Below, piece after piece: positions 8,657-16,908 of a DNA stretch of 54,613 nt. The position numbers and the translations under genes were made by a program. The notes below the pieces were generated by a model that was given only the letters and a program-made list of their open reading frames with translations, did not search any database and was not told the origin of the DNA. Position 1 is the first letter of the stretch. Each line of letters opens with the position of its first letter. Source of the DNA: an uncultured Propionibacteriaceae bacterium (lineage in GTDB: Bacteria > Actinomycetota > Actinomycetes > Propionibacteriales > Propionibacteriaceae); NCBI GenBank assembly GCA_938012815.1, contig CALLVV010000046.1, positions 1 through 54,613 on the forward strand, written 5' to 3'.

Positions 8657-8663
8657 TACGATA
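8657..8663. promoter_or_regulatory. Symmetric bidirectional -10 element (leaderless both ways)
   Basis: Only 17 bp separate the divergent start codons (minus ATG ending at 8651, plus ATG at 8669). They contain TACGATA. On the plus strand TACGAT (8657-8662) is followed by 6 nt and then the ATG; on the minus strand TATCGT (8663-8658) is followed by exactly 6 nt and then the ATG. Transcription would begin at or within a base of each start codon, and no Shine-Dalgarno sequence is present for either gene. Leaderless mRNAs and symmetric bidirectional promoters are both known in actinobacteria. Confidence 0.7.
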
Positions 8664-8668
8664 GGCCA

Positions 8669-9244
8669 ATGGATTTCACACATGAGAAGGGCGCGCTGCG
8701 AGAGACCATCACCGCACGGCGCAGGGCACTGGACGAGACCGGTTGGCAGAAACTCGACACGGCCCGCCTCGATGCGCTTCTGGGCCAGCTACCGGTTCCC
8801 GGGGTGATCGCCATCTACGCCTCACGGCGTCACGAACCCGGCACCCTGCCCGCCATCGAGGAGCTGCGCAGACGGGGCTGGCAGGTGCTTCTCCCGAAGC
8901 TGTCCAGGAAACCGGACTGGGCCTGGGCCACCGACGAACTCCGTCCAGGCTGGGCGGGTATTCCAGAACCCACCGGCCCCGCCCTGGGAATCGAGGCCCT
9001 GGGGCAGGCGGATGTGATCGTGGTGCCATGCCTGGCGGTTTCCCGCGACGGCTCCCGGCTGGGCATGGGGGGCGGCTGGTACGACCGCGCGCTCCACCAC
9101 CGCACGTCCGGGACACCTGTCTGGGCGCTGGCGAACGCCGACGAGGTGCTGCCGACGCTGCCCAGCGAACCGCACGATCTTCCCGTCGACGCCGTGGTAA
9201 CGGAGAACGGATTCACCCGTCTCGGGGCGGGGAGCGTATCCTGA
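8669..9244 (+). CDS. 5-formyltetrahydrofolate cyclo-ligase
   Basis: This 191-residue enzyme converts 5-formyl-THF to 5,10-methenyl-THF with ATP. The N-terminal basic helix (RETITARRRALDE) and the signature RLGMGGGWYDRAL near residue 130 are typical of the family, as is the length. It is transcribed away from glp and is probably leaderless, as its ATG is 7 nt after a -10 hexamer. The FmdB-like gene starts 31 nt downstream on the same strand. Confidence 0.93.
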   Translation: MDFTHEKGALRETITARRRALDETGWQKLDTARLDALLGQLPVPGVIAIYASRRHEPGTLPAIEELRRRGWQVLLPKLSRKPDWAWATDELRPGWAGIPEPTGPALGIEALGQADVIVVPCLAVSRDGSRLGMGGGWYDRALHHRTSGTPVWALANADEVLPTLPSEPHDLPVDAVVTENGFTRLGAGSVS

Positions 9245-9275
9245 TTCGCGTTTGTCCACCGAAGCGGGAGCGTGA

Positions 9276-9551
9276 ATGCCCACCTATCAATACCGTTGCA
9301 CGGCCTGCGGCAAGGAGCTTGAGGCCGTCCAGAAGTTCTCCGACCCTGCCCTGACCACCTGTCCAACATGCAGTGGCGACCTGCGGAAGGTCTACAGCGC
9401 CGTCGGCGTGGTGTTCAAGGGCTCCGGTTTCTACGCGACGGACTCCCGCACGTCGAACTCCGCGCCCAAACCGGCATCCGGCTCGGAGACCAAGAAGGAT
9501 CCGGCCCCGACCCCCACCAAGTCCACGGAAACCACCAAGGCCGCGTCCTGA
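9276..9551 (+). CDS. FmdB-family zinc-ribbon protein
   Basis: This small 91-residue protein begins MPTYQYRCTACGKELE and has a second CPTC pair near residue 30, the four-Cys zinc ribbon of the FmdB regulatory family. The C-terminal third is a low-complexity Ser/Thr/Pro/Lys tail. A GGGAG sequence lies close before the ATG. It is likely co-transcribed with the cyclo-ligase, a frequent pairing in actinobacteria. The precise function is unknown. Confidence 0.9.
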   Translation: MPTYQYRCTACGKELEAVQKFSDPALTTCPTCSGDLRKVYSAVGVVFKGSGFYATDSRTSNSAPKPASGSETKKDPAPTPTKSTETTKAAS

Positions 9552-9619
9552 GGGGATCCACAGCAAATCGGTGTGTGGAAAAGTGAGCCGCGAGGGTCTT
9601 TTCCGCCCATAACGAGAAT

Positions 9620-10234
9620 GTGGAGAGTTTCATCAGGCGCCTGGGGCGCTTCCTGAGTTGGCATCGACGCGCAGTCGCAGCCCTGTTGGCGGGGCTCGGC
9701 GCCTTCGCAATGGCGCCCCACCTGTCCCCGAACGACCAGGACCGGGTCCCGGTGGTCGTGTTGACCCGTTCTGTGGCCGCGGGGACGGTACTGAAGGGCG
9801 ACGATCTGAAGGTCACACGACTACCCTCCGACGTTCTCCCCGGGCAGCGGTTTCCGGATCCCGGGGAGCTCGTCGGCCAGACCCTGGGGTTCGGCCTGGA
9901 TGCGGGCACCGTGCTTCAGCCCGGGATGCTGGCGGCATCGCCGTCGCTGGCCGAGGGGCGGTCCCTGGTTCCGGTCCTGGTCCGCGACAACTCCCTGAGG
10001 TCGCTGTTGTCTCCCGGCACCCCGATCACACTGGTGCTTGCCGATTCGGGGCAGGTGATCACCGCCGACGCCCGGGTCTCCGCCATGCCCGGCACACCGG
10101 AGGGAACCCTGCTGAACCCGGGGGGCGGCGCCAAACCCCTCATCCTGGTGGACGTCCCCGCGGCAGTCGGCCCCGAGACCTCCGCTCTGGGACAGCAGGG
10201 AAAGCTGACGGTGATCCTCGGAAACGAGTCCTAA
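9620..10234 (+). CDS. SAF-domain protein, CpaB/RcpC-like
   Basis: This is a 204-residue protein with a short basic N-terminus, one membrane helix (about 17-32) and an exported SAF domain (VAAGTVLKGDDLKVTRLP, then LDAGTVLQPGML) followed by a beta-rich segment like the C-terminus of Flp-pilus protein CpaB. The start is GTG at 9620. No other pilus genes are near, so it is an isolated SAF protein of the type often found beside FmdB and mscL in actinobacteria. Its role is not known; periplasmic sugar or peptide binding is a guess. Confidence 0.75.
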   Translation: MESFIRRLGRFLSWHRRAVAALLAGLGAFAMAPHLSPNDQDRVPVVVLTRSVAAGTVLKGDDLKVTRLPSDVLPGQRFPDPGELVGQTLGFGLDAGTVLQPGMLAASPSLAEGRSLVPVLVRDNSLRSLLSPGTPITLVLADSGQVITADARVSAMPGTPEGTLLNPGGGAKPLILVDVPAAVGPETSALGQQGKLTVILGNES

Positions 10235-10524
10235 GACCTCCGGGAAACCCAATTCAGGTGGCTCCTGCAACAACGAGCCCCAAGGGCCCGGAACCCCCAG
10301 GTTTGTGGTTCCTCCTGTCCCGAAGAGACCACTTCCGACACCAGCAGCGTCATCCGATTGGCCAGAATTCACCATCAAACGGTGTTTGGGGGCCGAGAAC
10401 ACTGGCTTCGCGCGGCATGATCTGCTTAGAGTGAGGCCGGTCCTCAACACAGGGGGACCACCCGGGCCTGAATCCCCAGACTCCGGGCCGTTTCCCAGCC
10501 ATCCACGGGCCGGGCACAGGAGGA
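10235..10524. other. Intergenic region before mscL
   Basis: About 290 nt without a supported gene. GC-rich with several short repeats but no strong terminator or promoter that I can single out. An AGGAGG-like sequence (acaggagga, 10517-10524) directly precedes the mscL ATG. Confidence 0.5.
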
Positions 10525-10890
10525 ATGCAGTTGAAGGGTTTCAAGGAATTCATCTTGCGGGGCAATCTCGTCGAGCTTGCTGTCGCAGTCATCATCGGTA
10601 ACGTGTTCTCCGATGTGGTCAAAGAGTTCACCGCCGTTCTTATGGGTTTCATCGGCAAGTTTGGCGGCGCACCTGACTTCGGAAAGGTGACCCTGTTCGA
10701 TGTCAATGTCGGCCTGTTCATCAATGCGACGATCACCTTCCTGATCACCGCGGCCGTCGTCTACTTCTGTGTGGTGAAGCCGTACAACATTCTGCGTGAT
10801 CGTTTCTTCCCCAAGAAGGAGGAGCCGAAGGGCCCCAGCTCCGAGGAGCTGCTCGCCGAGATCCGCGACCTGCTCCGCAGCCGCGGCTGA
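10525..10890 (+). CDS. mscL: Large-conductance mechanosensitive channel MscL
   Basis: This 121-residue protein starts LKGFKEFILRGNLVELAVAV, the conserved N-terminal amphipathic helix and first pore helix of MscL. A periplasmic loop with a short hydrophobic patch follows, then the second helix (about 70-92) and a charged C-terminal helix ending LLAEIRDLLRSRG. Length and hydropathy match the family. It forms the homopentameric emergency channel that opens on hypo-osmotic shock. A strong ribosome site (AGGAGG-like) precedes the ATG. Confidence 0.97.
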   Translation: MQLKGFKEFILRGNLVELAVAVIIGNVFSDVVKEFTAVLMGFIGKFGGAPDFGKVTLFDVNVGLFINATITFLITAAVVYFCVVKPYNILRDRFFPKKEEPKGPSSEELLAEIRDLLRSRG

Positions 10891-10937
10891 TCCCAACGAC
10901 GTGCCGCTCCGCTGGGTGGGAGAGCTTCGGCGAGCAT

Positions 10938-11282
10938 TTACCCCCAGTGGGGCGGCCGATCCGCCAGCAGCCGGCGTTCGTCGGCGCTGAGCGGACGCAC
11001 CGGGGCCTGCGCCCGGGACCTCGTCCCGGCCAGGCCCAGTTCCTTTCTCACCTGGGCCAGCAGCGCGTCGAAGCGCGCGAATCCCAGCTCCCTGCGGACC
11101 TCCAGGTCGACGGGGAAGGGCCAGGGAAGACGCCGGCGCATCCGCTCCTCCCGCAGCGCGGCCAACCGTTCGACGTCCCAGCCGAGCCCGGCCAGCTCGG
11201 CACCCACATCTGTCGCGTCACCGGCAACCGGCAAAGTCTCTCCCGTCAGCGCCCGGGCGAGCTCCACCGCCTCGTCGGCCAA
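10938..11282 (-). CDS. Small protein of unknown function after UDP-glucose pyrophosphorylase
   Basis: This 114-residue, Arg/Leu-rich, probably helical soluble protein has a Pro-rich C-terminus. It starts 2 nt after the pyrophosphorylase stop, so it is the second gene of that operon. I do not recognise a family. The tight coupling suggests a role linked to the enzyme or to sugar-nucleotide supply. Confidence 0.6.
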   Translation of the reverse strand: MADEAVELARALTGETLPVAGDATDVGAELAGLGWDVERLAALREERMRRRLPWPFPVDLEVRRELGFARFDALLAQVRKELGLAGTRSRAQAPVRPLSADERRLLADRPPHWG

Positions 11283-11284
11283 GG

Positions 11285-12661
11285 TCAGGCACCCAGCACG
11301 GTGCCGGCGGGGACGACCCGCGGTGTACCCTCGTCGGGAAGGTCGACGGAACCCACCACTTTCACGCCCGGCTCGAAACTCCAGTCGCCCTCGACCCGGA
11401 GACTCTCGGCCCCGCGCAGCGACGGGGGCTGCGGGATGCGGGAGTCAAAATCCTGGACGGTCCTGTAGTAGCGGGGATCCAGGCTGATCCCGGGTGTGGC
11501 GGAACGCGCCACGAGGTGTCCGTTCTCGTCGAGGTCGTAGACGTCGGAGCGCAGCAGCAGCAGTTCGTTGGTGGTCTTGACGGGCTGGAACCGGTCGCGA
11601 CCGACGCAGATGGCGGTGGCCCCCGGGAACACCTCGATTGCCGCCCCCATTGCCGTCTCCACCTGGATTACCTTGGGCGAATCGGGATCGGCCGGGTCCA
11701 CAGTCTTCTCGTTGCGGATCATCGGCAGGCCGAGCACCGCGTCGCGCTCCCGGATGGTGTCCGTCAGGCGTTGCAGGTCGAACCACAGGTTGTTGGTGTG
11801 GAAGAACGGGTGCCGGTGTTCGTCGGTGAAATAGCCCATCTCCTCGGACGCGGTCTGGGCGGTGTCACGGAGGATGAGCTGCCCGTCGTGTTTGCGGATG
11901 GCCAAGTGCCCGCCCTTGCGGTCATTGACGGTGCGGCGGCACAGTTCGGCAGCATAGGGGGCGCCGGATGAGGCGAACCAGCCCGCCAGGCGGGCGTTCG
12001 GGGCGGCCCCCAAGTTGTCCCCGTTGGAGATGCAGGCGTAGCGGAAACCCTTCTCGATCAGGCGCTGGAGCAGGCTCTGCCCCCACAGGGCGGTGTAGAG
12101 GTCGCCGTGACCGGGCGGGCACCACTCCAGCGACGGATCCTTGGGCCACTCGACCGGGGTCAGGTCGTCAGCCCTGAGTTTCGGTTCCTGATTCTGAAGG
12201 AAACTGAGCGGCAGGTCATCAACGGGCAGGTCGGGGTAACGCTCCAGATGGGCGAGGGTATCTGCCTCCGTTCGGAAGGAGTTCATGAACAGCAGCGGCA
12301 GCGGGGCGTCCCAATCGCACCGGGCGGCCCGCACCTGCCGCACGATGAGGTCCAGGAAGTTCAGGCCGTCGCGCACTTCGAGGAGGTTCTTGGCCCTGTC
12401 CAGCCCCATCGACGTGCCGAGGCCACCGTTGAGTTTGATGATGACGGTGGCGCCGATGGCCTCACGGGCCTCGCTGTCGCTGACCTCGACATCGTCCAGC
12501 ATCGGCGGGTCGAGCAGGGGCTCGATGCTCTCCTCCCGGATCAACCCGGTCTCCTCCGATTCCAGGAGCCGGTAGTAATGGGAGAACACCCCGATGGCCG
12601 AGGGAGCCACCTGGGCATCGAGCATCTTCCTGCGAGCGGCTTCCAGGCCTTGTTGCGACAT
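11285..12661 (-). CDS. UTP-glucose-1-phosphate uridylyltransferase (eukaryotic UGP type)
   Basis: This 458-residue enzyme makes UDP-glucose from UTP and glucose-1-phosphate for glycan and trehalose synthesis. The nucleotide-binding signature VIIKLNGGLGTSMGLDRAK is the UDPGP (UGP1/UGP2) motif, not that of bacterial GalU. The protein ends with a beta-helix-like C-terminal domain carrying VKVVGSVDLPDEGTPR. Family length is normal. Its position near the cyclo-ligase and Glp genes matches a conserved actinobacterial gene neighbourhood, in which a GalU-type gene usually takes this place. Confidence 0.93.
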   Translation of the reverse strand: MSQQGLEAARRKMLDAQVAPSAIGVFSHYYRLLESEETGLIREESIEPLLDPPMLDDVEVSDSEAREAIGATVIIKLNGGLGTSMGLDRAKNLLEVRDGLNFLDLIVRQVRAARCDWDAPLPLLFMNSFRTEADTLAHLERYPDLPVDDLPLSFLQNQEPKLRADDLTPVEWPKDPSLEWCPPGHGDLYTALWGQSLLQRLIEKGFRYACISNGDNLGAAPNARLAGWFASSGAPYAAELCRRTVNDRKGGHLAIRKHDGQLILRDTAQTASEEMGYFTDEHRHPFFHTNNLWFDLQRLTDTIRERDAVLGLPMIRNEKTVDPADPDSPKVIQVETAMGAAIEVFPGATAICVGRDRFQPVKTTNELLLLRSDVYDLDENGHLVARSATPGISLDPRYYRTVQDFDSRIPQPPSLRGAESLRVEGDWSFEPGVKVVGSVDLPDEGTPRVVPAGTVLGA

Positions 12662-12831
12662 TGCGTTCTCCCTTCTCCGGATTCATCGTCATCCTAGTGA
12701 AGGGGGAATGCCCCGGCCAGAAACACGCGACAGCCCCTCGCCGCGATGACGGTCCGAAGCGCCCGTCCGAAGCACCGAGGGCTAGTGCACTTGGCTTCGC
12801 CCCAGAAGCTAGTTGAGCCGGACCATTTTCC

Positions 12832-13194
12832 TCACTCGAAGGCGATCTCCAGCTCCTTGGCGGCAGCCCAGAGGCGTTTGTCGCGGGTCCACAGGCACGC
12901 CCCGGGAACCACCAAGACGGATCCGATGAGGTTTACGTCAACCAGGCTGAGGCCGCGACCCCACAGTTGCCTGGCCTCGACGAGGTGCAGCAACTCGTCG
13001 TCGTGAAGGCTGGGGAACCGGTACAGGTTGGACAGGTATGACATCCGCACCGTGCGGGCGGGCATGGAACTCAGCGACAGCTCCCCGATGACCATGGCGT
13101 GGCAACCCGCCTCGTCGCCGCGCAGCAGGCGCACCAGACGCAGGTCGCTGCGACGGAAATGGTCGATCCAGACGGAGGTGTCGACGAGGATCAC
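12832..13194 (-). CDS. vapC: VapC-family PIN-domain toxin
   Basis: This 120-residue PIN ribonuclease has the expected acidic residues: D5 in MILVDTSVW, E38 in VIGELSL, D86 in SLVDVNL and D105 in WTRDKRL. VapC toxins cleave specific tRNAs or rRNA when freed of antitoxin. It overlaps the upstream vapB by 4 nt, so translation is coupled. The pair looks intact. Confidence 0.92.
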   Translation of the reverse strand: MILVDTSVWIDHFRRSDLRLVRLLRGDEAGCHAMVIGELSLSSMPARTVRMSYLSNLYRFPSLHDDELLHLVEARQLWGRGLSLVDVNLIGSVLVVPGACLWTRDKRLWAAAKELEIAFE

Positions 13195-13397
13195 TTCGCG
13201 AGGTCCCCGAGGTCACGGGTTCGCGACGAGACCTGCGCCTCCGGTTCGGTGCCGCCGAGCGCGGCCAGGCGGCGGGCGCTCTCGACGCGGATCAGCGTCT
13301 CCAGGCCCTCGCGGAGCAGGACGGAGCGCTCCTTGACGCCGGTCAGTTCTTGGGCGCGGGCCACCAGATCATCGTCCAGGGTAACGGTGGTTCTCAT
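13191..13397 (-). CDS. vapB: VapB-family ribbon-helix-helix antitoxin
   Basis: This 68-residue protein starts MRTTVTLDDDLVARAQEL, a ribbon-helix-helix DNA-binding domain, followed by a C-terminal tail that would bind the toxin. It is the first gene of the VapBC pair and overlaps vapC by 4 nt. A palindrome 27 nt upstream is its probable autoregulatory operator. Confidence 0.9.
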   Translation of the reverse strand: MRTTVTLDDDLVARAQELTGVKERSVLLREGLETLIRVESARRLAALGGTEPEAQVSSRTRDLGDLAK

Positions 13398-13423
13398 GGG
13401 TCGTCCTCTCCGGCATCAAAAGT

Positions 13424-13437
13424 AGCATCAGCTGATG
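13424..13437. promoter_or_regulatory. Palindromic operator of vapBC
   Basis: GCATCAGCTGATGC is a perfect 14-bp palindrome 27 nt before the vapB start. An extra half-site GCATCA lies at 13413-13418, so two half-site pairs could be occupied. This is the usual arrangement for ribbon-helix-helix autorepression. Confidence 0.65.
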
Positions 13438-13575
13438 CACACGATGGCGTTACCGCCATGTTTCCGAGCCTCAATCGAACCACACGCCCGAGTCACCAGA
13501 TTTCTCGTCGAAATGACAAAGAAAAAGAATGAGTGTGCGCACCACAGGCATCGCCGCCAATCAGGGCCTGCTGCC

Positions 13576-14139
13576 TCAGCCGGGCATCGCCTCGGCAATC
13601 AGCCCATCCAGCAACTCGGCGGCCTCCCCGGCCCCCAGGCCACCGACCAGCACCCGGATGGCCAGCCCCTCGGCCGTCGCCATGAGGCGCAGGGCGACGG
13701 CGGGAGGCTCGGCAACGCCGCACTCACTGAGCAGCGCGGTCGCCTCCCGCACTCCCCCCGCGTGTCCCTGCTGCACCAGTTCTGCGATGACGGGGTCGTC
13801 GACGCTCTTGGCCTCGTAGGCCAGCCAGATCGAGGTCCCGATGGCGAATTCGGGGGTGGTCGGGATTCGCCCCAGGACGAGCCGGCGCAGCCTTTCCACG
13901 GGTGTGGCGTCGTCGGCGGCCTCGAACTGCTGAGTCGCGGCTTTCAGGAGCTCCCGACAGCTGTCGCGGACGAGTTCCTCCCGAGATGCGTGGTAGTGCT
14001 GGATGCGACCCACGGAGACCCCGGCCTCGGAAGCAACGGAGCGCAGGGTCACGCCCTCGATCCCCCGCTCGGCGATGACGGCCCACACCGCCTGTGCTAT
14101 CTCCCGGCGTCGCACGTCGTGATCCACCAATTTCGGCAC
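13576..14139 (-). CDS. TetR-family transcriptional regulator
   Basis: This 187-residue regulator has an N-terminal helix-turn-helix (GVTLRSVASEAGVSVGRIQH) and an all-helical ligand domain. The start is placed at GTG 14139 (VPKLVDHDVRRREIAQ), because further upstream codons run into the operator. It is divergent from the alpha/beta hydrolase gene, with a long palindrome between them, so it probably represses itself and the hydrolase. Ligand unknown. Confidence 0.88.
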   Translation of the reverse strand: MPKLVDHDVRRREIAQAVWAVIAERGIEGVTLRSVASEAGVSVGRIQHYHASREELVRDSCRELLKAATQQFEAADDATPVERLRRLVLGRIPTTPEFAIGTSIWLAYEAKSVDDPVIAELVQQGHAGGVREATALLSECGVAEPPAVALRLMATAEGLAIRVLVGGLGAGEAAELLDGLIAEAMPG

Positions 14140-14155
14140 GGGACAAGCATAGAGG

Positions 14156-14182
14156 TTTTGACGATGCACTTGCATCGCAAAA
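14156..14182. promoter_or_regulatory. TetR operator between regulator and hydrolase genes
   Basis: The core CGATGCA-CT-TGCATCG (14162-14177) is a perfect 7+2+7 inverted repeat. It is flanked by TTTTG (14156-14160) and CAAAA (14178-14182), which are also complementary, offset by one base. Its position, 17 nt before the TetR start and 22 nt before the hydrolase start, suits control of both directions. Confidence 0.75.
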
Positions 14183-14204
14183 GAAACAGTGCAAGCGTAT
14201 TGCC

Positions 14205-15221
14205 ATGGTCACAGAAGTTCCTCCAGAATCCACGCCACGCGTTCCTCGCCGGAAGCACCGACGGCTGCTGATCCTGACCCTGGTCATGTCGCTTGCCGCG
14301 AACGCTCTCCTGCTGGCCACGCACAGCGGCCCGAGGGTCGGGCAGTGGCGCAGCGCAGAGGCCCGCGAGACCTACCTCGTCACTTACCGCGAAGTGATGG
14401 CGGGCATGCCCGCGGCACGGGAGTGGAACGTCACGACCTCCTGGGGCACGGTGCACGCCACCTTGTTCCCGGGGCCGGAAGGATCAACCAGAACACCCAT
14501 CCTGCTGCTGCCCGGCTGGGGAGCAGGCATTCCGATGTGGCGCGACCTCCTGCCGGTCCTGGCCCGCGAACGCCCCGTCTACGCCGTCGACGCGCTGGGG
14601 GACGCGGGACTCAGCAACCAGTCGGTGCCGCTGGAAGCCCCCGATGCGAACGCCGGCTGGATAAGCGAGACCCTCACCGCGCTCGAGGCCCCGCCCGTGC
14701 ACGTCGTCGGGCATTCCTTCGGTGGCTGGCTGGCCACCGACTTCGCCCTGCGGCATCCCGGGCAGACGGTCTCGCTGAGCTTGTTCGACCCGGTGCAGAC
14801 CTTCTCCTCCCTGAAATGGGAGGTCTACCTGCTGGCCATCCCTGCCTCGATCCCGCTGCTGCCGCAGTCGTGGCGCGACGCCGCCCTGGCGCGGATCGGC
14901 GGCAACGAATCCATCGATCACGACGACCCCCTGGCCCGCATGATCGACGCGGGCACCAAGGGATACTCCTCCGCCCGCGACCTCCCACCGCAGTTCACCG
15001 ACGCCGAGCTCGGTTCCCTGGGCGTCCCGGTGTACGTGGCGATGGCGGGAAACAGCGCCGTCCTGTCCGATCCCCCGGGCGCGGTGCGCCGCGCCGAGGA
15101 GCTGGTGCCGAGGGTGGAGGCGAGCTTCTGGGAGGGGGCTACGCACTCGCTGCCCCTGGAGGAACCGGAGAAGGCCGGGGCCGTGGTACTCGACTTCATG
15201 AACCGTCACGAGCGCCCATGA
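14205..15221 (+). CDS. Alpha/beta hydrolase, membrane-anchored
   Basis: This 338-residue protein has a basic N-terminus and one hydrophobic helix (about 20-40), then an alpha/beta-hydrolase fold with oxyanion strand ILLLPGWG, nucleophile elbow VGHSFGG and a C-terminal GATHSLP supplying the catalytic His. It may act on an ester or similar substrate outside the membrane. The ATG at 14205 is chosen because it follows the operator; longer frames read through it. Probably controlled by the divergent TetR gene. Confidence 0.85.
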   Translation: MVTEVPPESTPRVPRRKHRRLLILTLVMSLAANALLLATHSGPRVGQWRSAEARETYLVTYREVMAGMPAAREWNVTTSWGTVHATLFPGPEGSTRTPILLLPGWGAGIPMWRDLLPVLARERPVYAVDALGDAGLSNQSVPLEAPDANAGWISETLTALEAPPVHVVGHSFGGWLATDFALRHPGQTVSLSLFDPVQTFSSLKWEVYLLAIPASIPLLPQSWRDAALARIGGNESIDHDDPLARMIDAGTKGYSSARDLPPQFTDAELGSLGVPVYVAMAGNSAVLSDPPGAVRRAEELVPRVEASFWEGATHSLPLEEPEKAGAVVLDFMNRHERP

Positions 15222-15230
15222 GCGCGGGGC

Positions 15231-16271
15231 TCATGACGGCAGGGCCGCCGCCGCCTCCATGAGCATCCATCCCGAGAGCTGCACCGACAGGTCGCGTTCC
15301 GTGGTCCAACGGCTTCGTTCGGGGGTCTGCGCGGGCTGGCTCCACTCGGGCCCGAAGCTGGGCAACCCCTCCGGGTCCTTGGTCGCGTTGCGCCACGCCG
15401 CGTCCGCGGAGGAGCGCACCATGTGCGCGGCGAGCTGACAGGTGTCGTCGTTGCCCTGGAGCCGGTTGGCCACGAGCGTCAGGTAGCGGGCCAGGATCCC
15501 GGCGAACAAGCCGCCATCTCCCCCGTCCTGACCGGTGATCACCCCGTCGGGGTCGCTGAGATGCCGCCATATGGCAGAGACCAGATCCGCGATCCGACGT
15601 TGTGAGTCCGGCCCCATCACCTCCAGTTCCGCGCCCAGCACCACCCCTTGGCAGTAGGTGTAGACGGTGGGGTCAAGCCGCGATCCCTCCTGTGAGACCA
15701 CCACCCCGTCGGCCACCAAGCCGCTGCCGAGCATCAGGTTCCTGGCGATCCAGTCGGTGATCCGCGCCGCCTCGTCGCGATACCCGGCGCGCGCCAGCAT
15801 GATGGCCACCGGCCCGTTGGCGGGAGCGTTGAGGAAGTCGTCTCCAATCCGCCAGGGCACCACGCCCTCGGCCCGGATGGCGCCGCGGCAGGCCCGAATT
15901 ATGGATGCGATGCTGACCGAGGTACCAAAGACGTCGTTGCCGCGCTGCAGGGCAAGCCCCCACCAGGCCATGTCATCGTAGTAGCTGTTCGTGCGCCTGA
16001 AACCGTTACGGATCAGGCTGGCGCGCACCATTTTCTGCGCCAGTACGGCCCGCTCCTGCCCGGGGTCGCGCAGTTGGGCATCGACGATGCAGTCAAACAG
16101 GTGCGCCTGCCACCAGTACCGCCACGCCAGAATCAGCCGGTGGAGTGGCATGGCTGGATGGGAAACCACCCCGAGACGGGTCCCGGGCAGCGCCCAGAGA
16201 CGTCGGATGCTTCGGGTCCTGACCGCACGCTCCGCCAGTGCGGCGCGCTCGATGGGGCTGTCGATCTGCAT
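15231..16271 (-). CDS. GH76-like glycoside hydrolase (alpha-1,6-mannanase family)
   Basis: This 346-residue protein has an (alpha/alpha)6-barrel pattern. The segments SYYDDMAWWGLAL (D99-D100) and TVYTYCQGVVLGA match conserved blocks of GH76, where an Asp pair is catalytic. There is no signal peptide, so it would be cytoplasmic, as in several actinobacterial homologues. Substrate is probably an alpha-mannan-type glycan, but this is inferred. It converges on the hydrolase gene with a 9-nt gap. Confidence 0.8.
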   Translation of the reverse strand: MQIDSPIERAALAERAVRTRSIRRLWALPGTRLGVVSHPAMPLHRLILAWRYWWQAHLFDCIVDAQLRDPGQERAVLAQKMVRASLIRNGFRRTNSYYDDMAWWGLALQRGNDVFGTSVSIASIIRACRGAIRAEGVVPWRIGDDFLNAPANGPVAIMLARAGYRDEAARITDWIARNLMLGSGLVADGVVVSQEGSRLDPTVYTYCQGVVLGAELEVMGPDSQRRIADLVSAIWRHLSDPDGVITGQDGGDGGLFAGILARYLTLVANRLQGNDDTCQLAAHMVRSSADAAWRNATKDPEGLPSFGPEWSQPAQTPERSRWTTERDLSVQLSGWMLMEAAAALPS

Positions 16272-16299
16272 TTCATCCTCCTGTTCCCCACGGGGATGG

Positions 16300-16650
16300 T
16301 CATGGCCCAGTTAACCAGCGAAACCCGGTCAGGTTCACCAGAACAGCAAACATCGCTGCCATCGCTCCGCCCGGACCGGGTTCTTGCACATTCACTGAAA
16401 TGTCGTGTCGGCTGGTTCCACAAGCCAGGCCGGCCACGCCTCGCACGCAAGACTGGGCGCCCTCAGGCGTTGCCCACTGGGTCGGCTCCTGCCTCGAACC
16501 ATGCCCGGCCGCGTCGGCATCCTTGATGAGAGCAGTCAACTTGCCGTCCTCCAACAGGTATGGGGCCATGGCGGCCAGGAAGGCTTCTGATGAGGGTGCG
16601 GCCACCTGGACGACCACACGGCTCGGTGTCCGTGATTCAGTCCCTTTCAC
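16300..16650 (-). CDS. Possible small protein upstream of the GH76-like gene
   Basis: This 116-residue frame has a plausible helical stretch (VVVQVAAPSSEAFLAAMAPY) at residues 12-31, but a poorly organised C-terminal half rich in Gly and Pro. No family is recognised and the ribosome site is weak. It could equally be non-coding. The rest of 16651-16908 holds no supported gene. Confidence 0.3.
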   Translation of the reverse strand: MKGTESRTPSRVVVQVAAPSSEAFLAAMAPYLLEDGKLTALIKDADAAGHGSRQEPTQWATPEGAQSCVRGVAGLACGTSRHDISVNVQEPGPGGAMAAMFAVLVNLTGFRWLTGP

Positions 16651-16908
16651 CCACCGCCCTCATGGACGAGTCCATCCCGGTAGATTGATGCCCGGGAAAC
16701 ACTGATTGATCACGTCCAGTACGCGACACCCGGGATCGGGCGACTCGACGCGCTGACATCCCAGCCGGTACGCTCCGGCGCGGGAGGAAGACGCCGGGGC
16801 ACCTTCCATATGCCACTCGGGATGGCCGCGCCGAGAACAGCCCCCGTTCAGTGTTTCCTCCGGATTCCTGAACAAGATGAGACAACAAAAGGCGAGAGGC
16901 GCGTCGAC

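Noticed and set aside
11516..11971. Plus-strand frame within the pyrophosphorylase gene
   Set aside because: Antisense of a well-conserved enzyme; no ribosome site or motif.
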